Below are positions 24,249 through 33,943 of a DNA stretch of 64,000 nt, piece by piece (positions within the stretch are counted from its first letter, which is position 1; each line of letters opens with the position of its first letter). Below the pieces are notes generated by a model. That model saw only the letters and a list, made by a program, of their open reading frames with translations. It was not told where the DNA came from and did not search any database. The DNA is from Microvirga sp. VF16 (GTDB lineage Bacteria; Pseudomonadota; Alphaproteobacteria; Rhizobiales; Beijerinckiaceae), in assembly GCF_016864375.1 (NCBI RefSeq), contig NZ_CP069354.1:1922001-1986000 (forward strand), read 5' to 3'. The translations under genes and the position numbers were made by a program.

Positions 24249-24582
24249 CCCTGTCCAGCAGGCGGCCCATTGGGCGATCCGAGGCTATCAGCTGAGCCTG
24301 TCCGGCCTGATCGGCCGCCAGTGCCGCCATCTGCCCTCCTGCTCTGAATACACGGATGAGGCGATCCAACGGCATGGTTTTTGGCCTGGGGGGTGGATGG
24401 GCTTGGCCCGCATCTGCCGCTGCGGCCCCTTCGGCACTCACGGTATCGATCTGGTGACCGAAACATTGCCCGAGAGCGCGGCCTGGTATAAGCCGTGGGC
24501 CTATGGTCGCTGGCGGGGCGTGAACGCGCCGGAGAATGCCACTGCGATCACCTGCGAGGCAGTCGAACCTGACGGCGGCTGA
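24241..24582 (+). CDS. yidD: Membrane protein insertion efficiency factor YidD
   Basis: 113 residues. Has the family signature: LIGRQCRHLPSCSEYTDEAI, then GLARICRCGPFG (family form CRFxPTCSxY and RLxRCxP). Acts with YidC at the inner membrane. A C-terminal extension of about 40 residues is more variable. Overlaps the NifU-like gene, so translation is probably coupled. Confidence 0.9.
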   Translation: MPNPVQQAAHWAIRGYQLSLSGLIGRQCRHLPSCSEYTDEAIQRHGFWPGGWMGLARICRCGPFGTHGIDLVTETLPESAAWYKPWAYGRWRGVNAPENATAITCEAVEPDGG

Positions 24583-24660
24583 TTTCGCCTTCCAATCCAA
24601 CGAACCGTCGGCCCCCGCTTACCTGCTCCGTTGGCAGGAGTGAGCCAGGAGAAACATTTG

Positions 24661-26673
24661 ATGATTACCCTGACATTCCCCGATGGCGCGCAGCGCCAAT
24701 ATGACTCCGGCATCACCGGCCGGGAGATCGTCGAAGGCATTGCCAAGTCGCTCGCCAAGCGCACCGTCGCCATGGCACTCGACGGCACGGTCGCCGATCT
24801 CACCGATCCGATCACCCAGGATGCCAAGATCGAATTTCTGAACCGCGAGGACACGCGCGCGCTGGAGCTGATCCGGCACGATGCCGCGCACGTGCTTGCG
24901 GAAGCGGTGCAGGAGCTGTTTCCCGGAACGCAGGTCACCATCGGTCCGGTGATCGAGAACGGCTTCTATTACGACTTCGCCCGCAACGAGCCCTTCACCC
25001 CTGAGGACTTCCCCGCCATCGAAGCGAAGATGCGCGAGATCATCGCGCGCGACAAACCCTTCACCAAGGAGGTCTGGAGCCGCGACAAGGCCAAGCAGGT
25101 CTTCAAGGAGAAAGGCGAGACCTACAAGATCGAGCTTATCGACGCGATTCCCGAAGGCCAGGATCTGAAGATCTATTTCCAGGGTGATTGGTTCGATCTG
25201 TGCCGCGGCCCGCACATGACCTCGACAGGCAAGATCGGCAACGCCTTCAAGCTCATGAAGGTGGCGGGCGCCTATTGGCGCGGCGACTCGAACAACGCCA
25301 TGCTGACCCGCATCTATGCGACCGCCTGGGCAAACCAGGAAGAGCTCGACACCTACATCCGTCAGCTCGAGGAGGCCGAGAAGCGCGATCACCGCCGCCT
25401 CGGCCGCGAGATGGACCTGTTCCACTTCCAGGAAGAAGGGCCGGGCGTCGTCTTCTGGCACCCGAAGGGCTGGACGGTGTTCCAGGAGCTGATCTCCTAC
25501 ATGCGCCGCCGCCTGAAAGGCACCTATCAGGAGGTCAACGCGCCACAGATCCTCGACAAGGCCCTATGGGAGACCTCGGGTCACTGGGGCTGGTATCGCG
25601 AGAACATGTTCGCGACCCAGACCGAGGACGATCGCATCTTCGCGATCAAGCCGATGAACTGCCCGGGCCACGTGCAGATCTTCAAGCATGGCCTGAAGTC
25701 GTATCGCGACCTGCCGTTGCGTCTTGCGGAGTTCGGCAACGTGCACCGTTACGAGCCGTCGGGCGCACTTCATGGCCTGATGCGCGTGCGCGGCTTCACG
25801 CAGGACGATGCTCATATCTTCTGCACAGAAGATCAGCTCGCCGCCGAGTGCCTGAAGATCAACGACCTGATCCTCTCCACTTATGCCGATTTCGGCTTCG
25901 ATGAGATCGTCGTGAAGCTCTCGACCCGACCTGACAAGCGCGTCGGCACGGACGAGATGTGGGATCATGCGGAAGATGTGATGACCCGAGTGCTCAAGCA
26001 GATCGAGGACCAGTCCGGCGGACGCATCAAGACCTCGATCAACCCGGGTGAGGGCGCGTTCTACGGGCCGAAGTTCGAGTACGTGCTGCGCGATGCCATC
26101 GGCCGGGACTGGCAATGTGGCACCACGCAGGTAGACTTCAATCTGCCGGAACGTTTCGGCGCGTTCTATGTCGACCATGACGGCCAGAAGAAGACGCCTG
26201 TCATGGTGCACCGCGCGATCTGTGGTTCCATGGAGCGCTTCACCGGCATCCTGATCGAGCATTTCGCTGGACACTTCCCACTCTGGCTCGCTCCTGTACA
26301 GGCGGTCGTCGCCACCATCACTTCCGAGGGTGACGAATACGCCATGGAAGTGGTGCGCGCCGCTGAAGCCGCGGGTCTTCGCGTCGAAGCGGATCTGCGC
26401 AACGAGAAGATCAACTACAAGGTCCGCGAGCACTCGCTCGTGAAGGTGCCGGTGCTTCTCGTGGTCGGCCGCAAGGAGGCCGCCGAACGGACGGTCTCCA
26501 TCCGCCGACTGGGAAGCCCGAACCAGCAGACCATGACGCTCGACGAGGCCTTGAAGGTTCTCGCCGCAGAGGCCGTGACACCAGATCGCAGACGTGTGGC
26601 GAAGGCGGTTTCCGAGCCGGAAGGCCACGTGACGCTCGACGGACATCACGTGGTCGAGCGGACAATCGCTTAA
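24661..26673 (+). CDS. thrS: Threonyl-tRNA synthetase
   Basis: Attaches threonine to tRNA-Thr. 670 residues. N-terminal TGS domain (1-60), editing domain with [10 protein letters not shown] and the C-x-G-P segment DLCRGPH, class II catalytic core with motif 2 and zinc site [10 protein letters not shown] (about 330), motif 3 near [13 protein letters not shown], and the anticodon-binding domain. The C-terminus carries about 25 extra residues ([10 protein letters not shown] onward). Start set by AGGAG nine bases upstream. Followed by a strong terminator. Confidence 0.98.
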   Translation: MITLTFPDGAQRQYDSGITGREIVEGIAKSLAKRTVAMALDGTVADLTDPITQDAKIEFLNREDTRALELIRHDAAHVLAEAVQELFPGTQVTIGPVIENGFYYDFARNEPFTPEDFPAIEAKMREIIARDKPFTKEVWSRDKAKQVFKEKGETYKIELIDAIPEGQDLKIYFQGDWFDLCRGPHMTSTGKIGNAFKLMKVAGAYWRGDSNNAMLTRIYATAWANQEELDTYIRQLEEAEKRDHRRLGREMDLFHFQEEGPGVVFWHPKGWTVFQELISYMRRRLKGTYQEVNAPQILDKALWETSGHWGWYRENMFATQTEDDRIFAIKPMNCPGHVQIFKHGLKSYRDLPLRLAEFGNVHRYEPSGALHGLMRVRGFTQDDAHIFCTEDQLAAECLKINDLILSTYADFGFDEIVVKLSTRPDKRVGTDEMWDHAEDVMTRVLKQIEDQSGGRIKTSINPGEGAFYGPKFEYVLRDAIGRDWQCGTTQVDFNLPERFGAFYVDHDGQKKTPVMVHRAICGSMERFTGILIEHFAGHFPLWLAPVQAVVATITSEGDEYAMEVVRAAEAAGLRVEADLRNEKINYKVREHSLVKVPVLLVVGRKEAAERTVSIRRLGSPNQQTMTLDEALKVLAAEAVTPDRRRVAKAVSEPEGHVTLDGHHVVERTIA

Positions 26674-26692
26674 ATTCTGTTTGCACGAATGA

Positions 26693-26730
26693 AGGCGGCG
26701 CTTCTCGAGAGAAGCGCCGCCTTTTTCTTT
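26693..26730 (+). terminator. Rho-independent terminator of thrS
   Basis: 14-bp perfect stem AGGCGGCGCTTCTC / GAGAAGCGCCGCCT followed by TTTTTCTTTTT. Confidence 0.95.
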
Positions 26731-26767
26731 TTACTTAGCTCTTAGGATGAGGGCGCAGTTTAAAATC

Positions 26768-27973
26768 TCAAGTCGTCTGCCGCTGTCGGCCGGTCGTGCG
26801 TCCTCCGGGGGACGTGCCGGCAGTCGTGCCAGCCGTGCCGCTGCCGGGGTTGCTTGTCGCAGCACCAGCGTCGCCTGCTTCCGTTCCGGTAGCATGGGTG
26901 CCTTGGTGCTGGCCGACGCGCAGATTGTTCTGCACGTAGCTCACCCCCGACACGGACTCTGCCAAATCCTCAGCGCGCCGCTTCTCGTTGCGGTCGCGAA
27001 CCGTACCCGTGAGGGTCACCTCCCGGTTCTGGACCTGCACCTCGACTTCTGACGCATCGATCATGGCATCGTCGGTCAGGCGCTCGTTGATGTCTTCCCG
27101 GATGCGCTCGTCCGAACGCTGATAGCCCTTCGGTCCGCGGCCCTGATGCTCGCCCCGGCGGACCTCGCCGCGGCTGGCGGTCGCGTCATTGCCGAAGCGG
27201 GTATTACCTGGGCCCATGCCGTAATTGCTGTGATCGCGGCGCTCGTTCACGAGGCTCCAGGTGCGCTCGCGATCTTGCATGCGGTGATCATCCTCGTTGC
27301 TGTCATCGCCGGGGCGAGCACGTCCACCCGTGATGGTGGAGGCGCCATAGCGCTTTGGACGATAGCCTCTGCCGGCAGAGCCGCGGCCTGCGTATTCGTC
27401 GCCGTAGCTCTGATAGCCGTCACCACCGAAGCCGCCGCGCATGCGCGCATTGCGAGCTCTCTCCTCGCCGGGATAGCCGAAGCTACCGAAGGCGGCGCGC
27501 ACGTTATCCTCGTCACGGAAGCGGAACCTGCCGCGGCCACGATTGCGCGAGCGGTCTTCCCGGCTGTGCCGATCTTCGTGGTAATCGTGTGGACGGTGGC
27601 GCCAGTCGTCATCGTCATTCCTCAGTCGTCGATCCAGTTCGCGCCGCTCCTCACCGGTCAGTCGGGCTTGTCCACTGCTCCGGGTCTGATCTGCTCGTGA
27701 GGTCGTTGGCGTGCCAGTCCGGTCAGGCTCGGAGGGCGTGGAAATGCGATGCAGCGCACGGGAGGCATCGCCCTCGCTGTCGGTCGCGAGATCGCCGAGC
27801 GCGACGATGCCGACCAGATGCTTGTCATGATCGACCACCGGCAAGCGGCGGATCTGATGCTCGCTCATCAACTCGACAATGTGATTGACGTCATCGTCAT
27901 CGAAGCACCACCATACATTGTCGGCCCTGAATAACCCACAACTTGTTGGGGCAGAAGGATTCTTCGTCGTCAC
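26768..27973 (-). pseudogene. 3' part of an IS-disrupted CBS-BON protein gene
   Basis: Downstream half of a gene broken by the insertion sequence at 27920-29403. Residues about 19-70 are the second CBS motif ([35 protein letters not shown]). A long Arg/Gly/Asp-rich low-complexity linker follows, then a BON domain ([35 protein letters not shown]), and a Thr/Gly-rich tail. The reading frame stays open into the IS end, which offers a GTG at 27973 and adds 18 IS-derived residues, but there is no ribosome site. Joined to 29410-29631 the frame gives a 457-residue protein. Confidence 0.85.
27914..27919. repeat. Target-site duplication, left copy
   Basis: TACATT directly before the left end of the IS; the identical hexamer lies at 29404-29409 directly after the right end. 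Confidence 0.85.
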
Positions 27974-29403
27974 GAAGCATTGTAAAATGCCAGCATCTGG
28001 GGATGGACCCGCTTAAACCTGGTGTTTTGCCATGGGACCCAAGCCGACGCTGCCGAGTTCCGGCGATCTCTACCGCAGCCGCCTCGACCAGATCCTCGAT
28101 CCCCGCCACGCGTTGTTCCGCCTGGCTGCTTTGATCGACTGGCACCGCTTCGATGAGGAGTTCGGCGGCTTCTATCGGCCCCTGGGGCGGCCCGCGAAGC
28201 CGACGCGCCTGATGGTCGGGCTGTCCTATCTCCAGCATACCTTCAACCTGTCCGATGAGGCGGTGGTGCAGCGCTGGATCGAGAACCCGTATTACCAATG
28301 GTTCTGTGGCTGTGAGTACTTCCAGCATGAGTTGCCCTGCGATCCGAGCTCATTGACGCGCTGGCGCAAACGGCTCGGACCCGACGGACTGGAGACACTG
28401 CTGGCTGAGACGATCCAGGCCGGGCTGGAGAGCGGCGCCGTGCGCTCGTCGAGCCTGGAGCGGATCAGCGTCGACACCACCGTGCAGCCCAAGGCGATCA
28501 CCCATCCGACCGACGCCAAGCTCTATCTCAAGGCGTTGCAGGCTCTGGTGCGACAGGCCAAGCGGCACGGCCTCGCGCTGCGGCAGGCCCACACGCGCCT
28601 GGCCAAACGCGTGGCCGTGCAGGTCGGTCGCTATGCCCATGCCCGGCAGATGCGGCGCATGCGCCGCGAACTGAAGCGGCTGAAGACCTATTTGGGCCGG
28701 GTCTATCGCGATGTCGCCCGCAAAGTCACAGGCGATGAGGTTCTCTTACGCCGGTTTGCTCCTCTGCTCGGCCTCGTAGAACGTCTTCTGTCCCAGGAGC
28801 GCACGAGCAAGAACAAGCTCTACAGCCTGCACGCGCCCGAGGTGGTGTGCATCGCCAAAGGCAAGGCGCATCGGCCGTATGAGTTCGGCAGCAAGGTCGC
28901 GCTCGCGGTGACCAACCGCGAAGGGTTCGTGCTCGCCTCCAAGGCGCTGGAGGGCAATCCGTATGACGGCCATACGCTCGGCACGACGATCGATCAGGTC
29001 GTGGCCATGACAGGCATCGAGCCGGAGCGGACTTATGTCGACCAGGGCTATCGTGGGCATGACTACGCCAAGACAGATCGGGTGTTCATCACCCGGCAGC
29101 GGCGGGGTCTGACGCCGACGATCAAGCGCGAGCTGCGACGCCGGTCCGCGATCGAGCCGACGATCGGGCACATGAAGGCGGACGGGCGGCTGGGACGCAA
29201 TCACCTGCTCGGCGCAGCCGGCGACGCGATCAATGCCTTGCTCGTGGCCGCCGGGCACAACCTGCGGCTGATCCTGAACTGGCTCAGGCTTTTTGTTGCC
29301 TGGATCATTGCAGCTCTGATGGATTCATTTGCGCAACCGGATACTTCTCAAGCCGCCTGAAATCCAGCGCTAGCCCCGTGCCGACGCATTATTCAGGGCC
29401 GAC
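27920..29403 (+). mobile_element. Complete IS5-type insertion sequence
   Basis: 1484-bp element bounded by perfect 15-bp inverted repeats (GTCGGCCCTGAATAA at 27920-27934 and its reverse complement at 29389-29403) and flanked by the 6-bp duplication TACATT. It carries one intact DDE transposase gene. Perfect ends, an intact gene and an exact duplication indicate a recent insertion. The family name is assigned from the transposase; the exact ISfinder name cannot be given. Confidence 0.93.
28032..29360 (+). CDS. IS5-family DDE transposase
   Basis: 442 residues, intact. N-terminal DUF772-like domain (LMVGLSYLQHTFNLSDEAV, WRKRLG) followed by the catalytic core with D148 (ISVDTTVQPKAI), D337 (TYVDQGYRGHDY) and E375 (IEPTIGHMKADGR). 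Cuts and joins the inverted repeats of its own element. No frameshift or stop, so the element could still be active. Opposite in direction to the gene it interrupts. Confidence 0.95.
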   Translation: MGPKPTLPSSGDLYRSRLDQILDPRHALFRLAALIDWHRFDEEFGGFYRPLGRPAKPTRLMVGLSYLQHTFNLSDEAVVQRWIENPYYQWFCGCEYFQHELPCDPSSLTRWRKRLGPDGLETLLAETIQAGLESGAVRSSSLERISVDTTVQPKAITHPTDAKLYLKALQALVRQAKRHGLALRQAHTRLAKRVAVQVGRYAHARQMRRMRRELKRLKTYLGRVYRDVARKVTGDEVLLRRFAPLLGLVERLLSQERTSKNKLYSLHAPEVVCIAKGKAHRPYEFGSKVALAVTNREGFVLASKALEGNPYDGHTLGTTIDQVVAMTGIEPERTYVDQGYRGHDYAKTDRVFITRQRRGLTPTIKRELRRRSAIEPTIGHMKADGRLGRNHLLGAAGDAINALLVAAGHNLRLILNWLRLFVAWIIAALMDSFAQPDTSQAA

Positions 29404-29631
29404 TACATTGTCGGACATGATTTCGCGCACGCGGGTCGTGTCGGGCGTGAGGCCCGCAGCCGTCGCCCGGACCGTGATGTCCCGATCGGTTACCATGCCG
29501 CGCAGGCGGCGTCCGTCGCAGACGGGCAGCACACCCACATTCATCTCATCCATAAGACGCGCTGCTTCCTGGATCGTCCGATCCGGACTCACCACGCGTA
29601 CGTTGCGGGTCATGATCTCTGCGATTTTCAT
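29389..29631 (-). pseudogene. 5' part of the IS-disrupted CBS-BON protein gene
   Basis: Upstream half of the broken gene. Start at 29631 with AGAGGAAGCTC directly before it. Residues 1-74 (MKIAEIMTRNVRVV to REIMSD) form the first CBS motif. The frame runs into the IS and stops at a TAA inside its inverted repeat, leaving an 80-residue product with half a Bateman module. The intact ribosome site means this fragment may still be made. Confidence 0.85.
29404..29409. repeat. Target-site duplication, right copy
   Basis: TACATT directly after the right inverted repeat; pairs with 27914-27919. Confidence 0.85.
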
Positions 29632-29738
29632 GAGCTTCCTCTCCAGCAAGGTCACGCCTTGGGAGTCCAGGCTCATGCGCGGCGCGACCGATCATTGACT
29701 GACCGTCAATGCCGCGGGGACTGAAAGGTTCAGCGGTT

Positions 29739-30641
29739 TTACGGGGTGGCGATGATCTCGATATCCCGGTCGAGCCCGCTCTCGATTTTGAACTCGCGGG
29801 TATAAACCTTGCCCTCGTGGCGCGCGATCAGGACGTATTCGCCCTCGGCCAACGTGACCGACGGAAAGGCACCGATGGCCTCGCGGATCACGTCGCCGCC
29901 GGGCGTGAGCACGCTGAAGGCCGTGCCGGCGAAGGCCTCACCGCCGGCCGATCCAACCAGCTTGAGGGTTACCGTCGCGGCGCGATGGTTCAGCGTCGCT
30001 TCGGTGACACGCCCCGATTCCACCTTCAGATCGCTGCGCATGATGGCGTTGGCATCTCCATAGGTGGAGACCACGTGATAGGTGCCCTCGGGCAAGCGGA
30101 TCATGTCGTTCGCCTTGGCGTCGGCGATCACGAGCCGTCCTTCGGAGTTCTGTGCTTCCGGCACATAGACGGAGAAGGTGAGGCGGTTTGCGGCAATGGG
30201 GCTTCCGCCCACGGCGCCCTTGAGCTGGAGGGCGCCTGCGTTGATGGCAAGCCGCTCGTTGAGGTTGCCCCGCTGCACACTGATGCGTTTCGAGGCGCTC
30301 GCGAAGCCATAGGCCACGTGGATGATGTAGTTGCCTGGGGAGAGCGTGAAGCTCGGCATGGGGCTTGTAGAGCGGGCCACGATATTGGGCTGGGATGCGT
30401 CTCCGCGATCCTCATAGATCCGCCACACGAGTCCTGAGCGGATCGGCTCGTTGCTCCCTGCGAAGGTCGCCCCGGCATTCAGCGTCACCTGCCCAACCGA
30501 GATCGGGGGCAGGCTCTGCGACATCGACGGCACGGCCGGAGACTGGGCCGAGGCAGTGCCGGCTGCGATGAGACCGAGCAGACCAAGAAAGGGGAAGGAC
30601 TGTTTCACAAATAAGGTCATCGATTGAAAATTGGCTCTCAT
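29739..30641 (-). CDS. Secreted protein with repeated beta-sandwich segments
   Basis: 300 residues. N-terminal signal peptide (FPFLGLLGLIAAGTASAQ). The mature part has about three similar segments each ending in a motif such as SPGNYIIHVAYG, PEGTYHVVSTYG or AEGEYVLIARHEG followed by a strand, resembling PEGA or carboxypeptidase-regulatory-like beta domains. The start ATG overlaps the stop of the upstream YfhO-like gene as ATGA, so translation is coupled. An ATG seven codons later is possible. Function unknown; the coupling suggests work with the membrane protein. Confidence 0.75.
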   Translation of the reverse strand: MRANFQSMTLFVKQSFPFLGLLGLIAAGTASAQSPAVPSMSQSLPPISVGQVTLNAGATFAGSNEPIRSGLVWRIYEDRGDASQPNIVARSTSPMPSFTLSPGNYIIHVAYGFASASKRISVQRGNLNERLAINAGALQLKGAVGGSPIAANRLTFSVYVPEAQNSEGRLVIADAKANDMIRLPEGTYHVVSTYGDANAIMRSDLKVESGRVTEATLNHRAATVTLKLVGSAGGEAFAGTAFSVLTPGGDVIREAIGAFPSVTLAEGEYVLIARHEGKVYTREFKIESGLDRDIEIIATP

Positions 30642-33082
30642 TGGAGCGGGGAGGCAATGGCCGTCTGAATCGGCTTTTCGTCGCTTTCGATCAGATCGGA
30701 GGCGGCCGCAACCAGATTCTCGAGCGACATCGGGCGGAAATGGAACTCGACCCGATGGCGTCCGGGGCCGATCTCGACGCCGCGGAACAGAAGATTGGCG
30801 CGAAGGATCGGCCGGCGCTCGCCATCGACCCAGGCCTCCCAGCCCGGGTAATGAATGTCGTGAAGCACCAGCACGCCATTCTCGCTGTTCTCGACATCGA
30901 GCGTGACCGAGTTTCTCTGATAGCTCACGATCCGCGCTTCTCCCTTGGCCTTGTCGCGGACTGAGCCCGCGGGCGCATAGGAGGCCCTGAGCAGGGACAT
31001 GCTCTCATCGTCAATGAGAGCTTCCGTCTCGCGGTTGAATTCCGGCAGTTCTTCCAGACCCAGCACTGCCTCAGAATCCACCGGCGTCACATGATGGGCT
31101 ACATAGGCACGCGGAACGGAGGTGTTCAGGCGGTAGATCCACATCCGACCGGTTCCGTAGACGACCTCGGCGCCGGTCAGGCGCGGGAAATGGCGCGGCA
31201 GCTTCTCTGCCGGACGGTCGAGCACGATGTAGTCGAGCCCGAGCAGGCTTGCGAGTTCGCACTTGTAGCCCCGGAAACTCGTCGGGAACCGACGCAGGTT
31301 GGGATCTTCCGCGTTCTCGCCTGGTCCAATGGCGCGCTCGTAATCGGCCAGACGCAAGGGATTGTAGCCGATGATATCCTCGATCCCGAGGACCATGGAC
31401 GCATTCTGCCAGGCGCCCTTCAGGCCCAGGATCTCGACACGAGGATATTCGCCTCTCGCGTTACGCTCGGCCAGCTCCCGCTTGAGGATCTGCAGGCCCT
31501 GCAACTGCTCGGGCGGCAGTTTGGTGAAGACCGTGTAGCGCTCGGCGGGCTCTGCATTCAGTGCTGAAGCCGCGTGGCGGCCGATGAGTTCGGCACCGGT
31601 CAGCGTGACCAGCATGAGGGCCATGGCTTCGCGCCAGCGCGAGGTGCCGCTCATCCTGGTGATCGCCGCGATGGCCAAGGCTGCGGCAGCGAGGCCCACG
31701 CCGATCTCGATGAGGGCGGGCGAGACATGTCCTCCCTTGATGGCGAAGGCGAGAGCGCTGGCGGTGGCCGCGGTCAGGAGACCCAGGGCCAGGAGCGGAA
31801 GGGCGGCCCAGAACGGCCCAAGCGAGGCCCGGTTCCATTTCGGCAATCCGTCCGTCGCATAGCGATGGACGAGATAGCCTGCAGCAAAGGCAAGGGCGAT
31901 GTTGATGACAAAGGTCGCGTCGGCCGGCCGGCGGTAAAGATTCACGCCCGGTAAGTGGTCGAAAATGATCTCGAAGCCGGGTGTATAGCGCCCGAGGGCG
32001 TAGAATAGGGCGACCAAGCCGACGACGAGGAAAAACCGGAACTCTCGGGCGAACAGGCGTCCACCCGCCACACCGTGCCAGAGGAGGAGAAGAGCCGGGA
32101 TTGTGCCGATGAACAGGTAGTTGGTGGCCCTGTCCGTCCAGGTTCCCTCGGACAGGCTGTGCCAGTCCGGTCCCCAGTAATCGTAGGTCCAGCGCAGGGA
32201 GCCGAAGACGTTCCCGAACAGAATCGTCGCCAAGCTCTCCGGCGGCAGGGAGCCCATGGCCGCCACCCCGAAACCGAAGGAGGGGCGCGTCGATGTGGCG
32301 AGGAACTGCATCGTCAGCACGATCGGCACGGCGAGAAGCGCGCCACCGACAAGCCCCATGAAGACCAGGAGCCCGAGGCGGGACTTGAGATAAGCGAAGG
32401 ACCGGGGCGCCGCCCAGATCCGCTGCACGGCCAGGGCAATGAGTGTCAGGGCGCAGAGGAAGGCGACCTGATCGCGCCCGATGACCATCATGGCGGCGCT
32501 GACGGCAAAGAGCAGGCCATAAAGATACGAGCGGCGGTCCAGGGCTTCTTCCAGGAGCCAGAGGGCGAGCGGGAAGAAGCCATAGCTGAAGATCATGCCG
32601 GTGTGCTGGAGCCGGGCCGTAGCGGAGCCGCCGAGCATGAAGATGAGAGCAGCCACCACGGCTCCCGCCGGATGCCATCCCCTCCGCCGGAACAGGGGTA
32701 CGAAGGCCAGGGCTCCGGGCAGGAAATGGGCAAAGACGACCACGTCGAAGAGCTGCATCGACGGTTCGGGGACGAGCCATCCGAACAGCAGCATGGTGGG
32801 CGTGAACAGAAGGGACTGGGGATCGGCCGCCGAGGGGTGCCCGCCGAAATGGTAGGGGTTCCACAGGGGGAGCTCACCATGGGCGAGGGCGCTGCCCAGG
32901 TAGCGCAGGGTCGGATAGAACTGATTCTTGGAGTCCCAGGGAACGACGGTTCCGGTCAGCGGCCAGATGGAGGCCGCCAGCGCCCAAGCTACAAGGATGA
33001 GACCAAAGGCGATCAGCGTCTGGCGCTCAGGCCAGGCGGTCAGGGACGGTGGACTATCCAGTCCGGAAATCGATGTCTGCAT
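30638..33082 (-). CDS. YfhO-like polytopic membrane protein (probable GT-C glycosyltransferase)
   Basis: 814 residues with roughly 12 membrane helices in the first 550, preceded by a periplasmic-type motif VVPWDSKNQFYPTLRY and WNPYHFGGHP, typical of GT-C and YfhO proteins. The C-terminal soluble part has HDIHYPGWEAWVDGERRPI and LRANLLFRGVEI, the signature of the YfhO family. Such proteins move sugars from lipid carriers onto envelope polymers. Start at 33082 (MQTSISGLDSPPS) preferred; 33121 is an alternative. Coupled to the secreted protein gene downstream. Confidence 0.85.
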   Translation of the reverse strand: MQTSISGLDSPPSLTAWPERQTLIAFGLILVAWALAASIWPLTGTVVPWDSKNQFYPTLRYLGSALAHGELPLWNPYHFGGHPSAADPQSLLFTPTMLLFGWLVPEPSMQLFDVVVFAHFLPGALAFVPLFRRRGWHPAGAVVAALIFMLGGSATARLQHTGMIFSYGFFPLALWLLEEALDRRSYLYGLLFAVSAAMMVIGRDQVAFLCALTLIALAVQRIWAAPRSFAYLKSRLGLLVFMGLVGGALLAVPIVLTMQFLATSTRPSFGFGVAAMGSLPPESLATILFGNVFGSLRWTYDYWGPDWHSLSEGTWTDRATNYLFIGTIPALLLLWHGVAGGRLFAREFRFFLVVGLVALFYALGRYTPGFEIIFDHLPGVNLYRRPADATFVINIALAFAAGYLVHRYATDGLPKWNRASLGPFWAALPLLALGLLTAATASALAFAIKGGHVSPALIEIGVGLAAAALAIAAITRMSGTSRWREAMALMLVTLTGAELIGRHAASALNAEPAERYTVFTKLPPEQLQGLQILKRELAERNARGEYPRVEILGLKGAWQNASMVLGIEDIIGYNPLRLADYERAIGPGENAEDPNLRRFPTSFRGYKCELASLLGLDYIVLDRPAEKLPRHFPRLTGAEVVYGTGRMWIYRLNTSVPRAYVAHHVTPVDSEAVLGLEELPEFNRETEALIDDESMSLLRASYAPAGSVRDKAKGEARIVSYQRNSVTLDVENSENGVLVLHDIHYPGWEAWVDGERRPILRANLLFRGVEIGPGRHRVEFHFRPMSLENLVAAASDLIESDEKPIQTAIASPLQ

Positions 33083-33375
33083 TGCTCTCAAGCGGCATCG
33101 CGCCACCTTGCCTCTCCCCATGGGACCACCCTTCGGCCTGCCTGCGCATACCGCTGGGGCCGCCATGGGTTGAAACCTGCTTGGCGTCTGACCGCACTCC
33201 CCCTATACATCCGCTGCTGTTTCTGTTGTGGCAGCGGCCCGTCTTTTGAGATGCCCGCGCTCCCTCAAGCGCAGTAAGACGGCGAGACGATGGCAAGCCG
33301 GAGCTTGCCTCTTCCACCGCCTTCATGAGCATCCACCTTCATTGTTTCACATTATTCAAGCCGGATGAAGATCCC

Positions 33376-33939
33376 ATGAATGATAGCCTCTCTCGCCTCC
33401 TGCAGCGCCGTTCCGTCCCTCCGCGCTGGCTGGGGGCCCCGGGGCCGAGCGAGCAGGAGGTCGAAATCCTCCTGAAGGTCGCCTCCCGGGTGCCGGACCA
33501 TGGAAAGCTCGTTCCTTGGCGCTTCATCCTCATCCAAGGGGAGTCACGCCAGCGCTTTGGGGATGTTTTGGCGACGACTTTCCAGGCGGACAACCCCGGC
33601 GCCAGCGGCGAGCAGGTGGCCGCCGAGCGGGAGCGCTTTGCGCAGGCACCGCTCGTCATCGCAGTGGTGTCCCGTGTGGTCCCTCATGTGAAGATCCCGG
33701 ACTGGGAACAGGTTCTCTCCGCGGGCGCCGTCTGTATGAACCTGCTCAACGGCGCGACGGCTCTCGGCTACGGCGCCTCATGGCTCTCGGGCTGGGCCGC
33801 TTTCGACCGGCGGGTGTTGGATGCTCTGGGACTGAAGCCCGACGAGCGGATTGCGGGCTATGTCCATATCGGCACGATCAAGGAGACCCCGGCAGACCGC
33901 GACCGACCCAGCCTCGACGACATTGTGACGCGGTTCTAA
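33376..33939 (+). CDS. Nitroreductase family protein
   Basis: 187-residue FMN-dependent oxidoreductase. The N-terminal LLQRRSVPPRWL is the FMN-phosphate-binding arginine pair, RVPDHGKLVPWRFILI is the family core, and LGYGASWLSGW lies at the flavin re-face. Closest in layout to the short YdjA-like nitroreductases. A GATGAAG ribosome site precedes this ATG; a longer in-frame start at 33325 is less likely. The next gene, also a flavin protein, begins four bases after its stop. Confidence 0.88.
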   Translation: MNDSLSRLLQRRSVPPRWLGAPGPSEQEVEILLKVASRVPDHGKLVPWRFILIQGESRQRFGDVLATTFQADNPGASGEQVAAERERFAQAPLVIAVVSRVVPHVKIPDWEQVLSAGAVCMNLLNGATALGYGASWLSGWAAFDRRVLDALGLKPDERIAGYVHIGTIKETPADRDRPSLDDIVTRF

Positions 33940-33943
33940 GCTG

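Noticed and set aside
27146..27700. Plus-strand frame rich in Ala/Val over the CBS-BON linker
   Set aside because: Shadow of the low-complexity Arg/Gly/Asp linker on the minus strand.
30631..33277. Plus-strand frames over the YfhO-like gene
   Set aside because: Shadows; Glu/Gly/Arg-rich composition and no membrane helices, while the minus-strand protein has family signatures.
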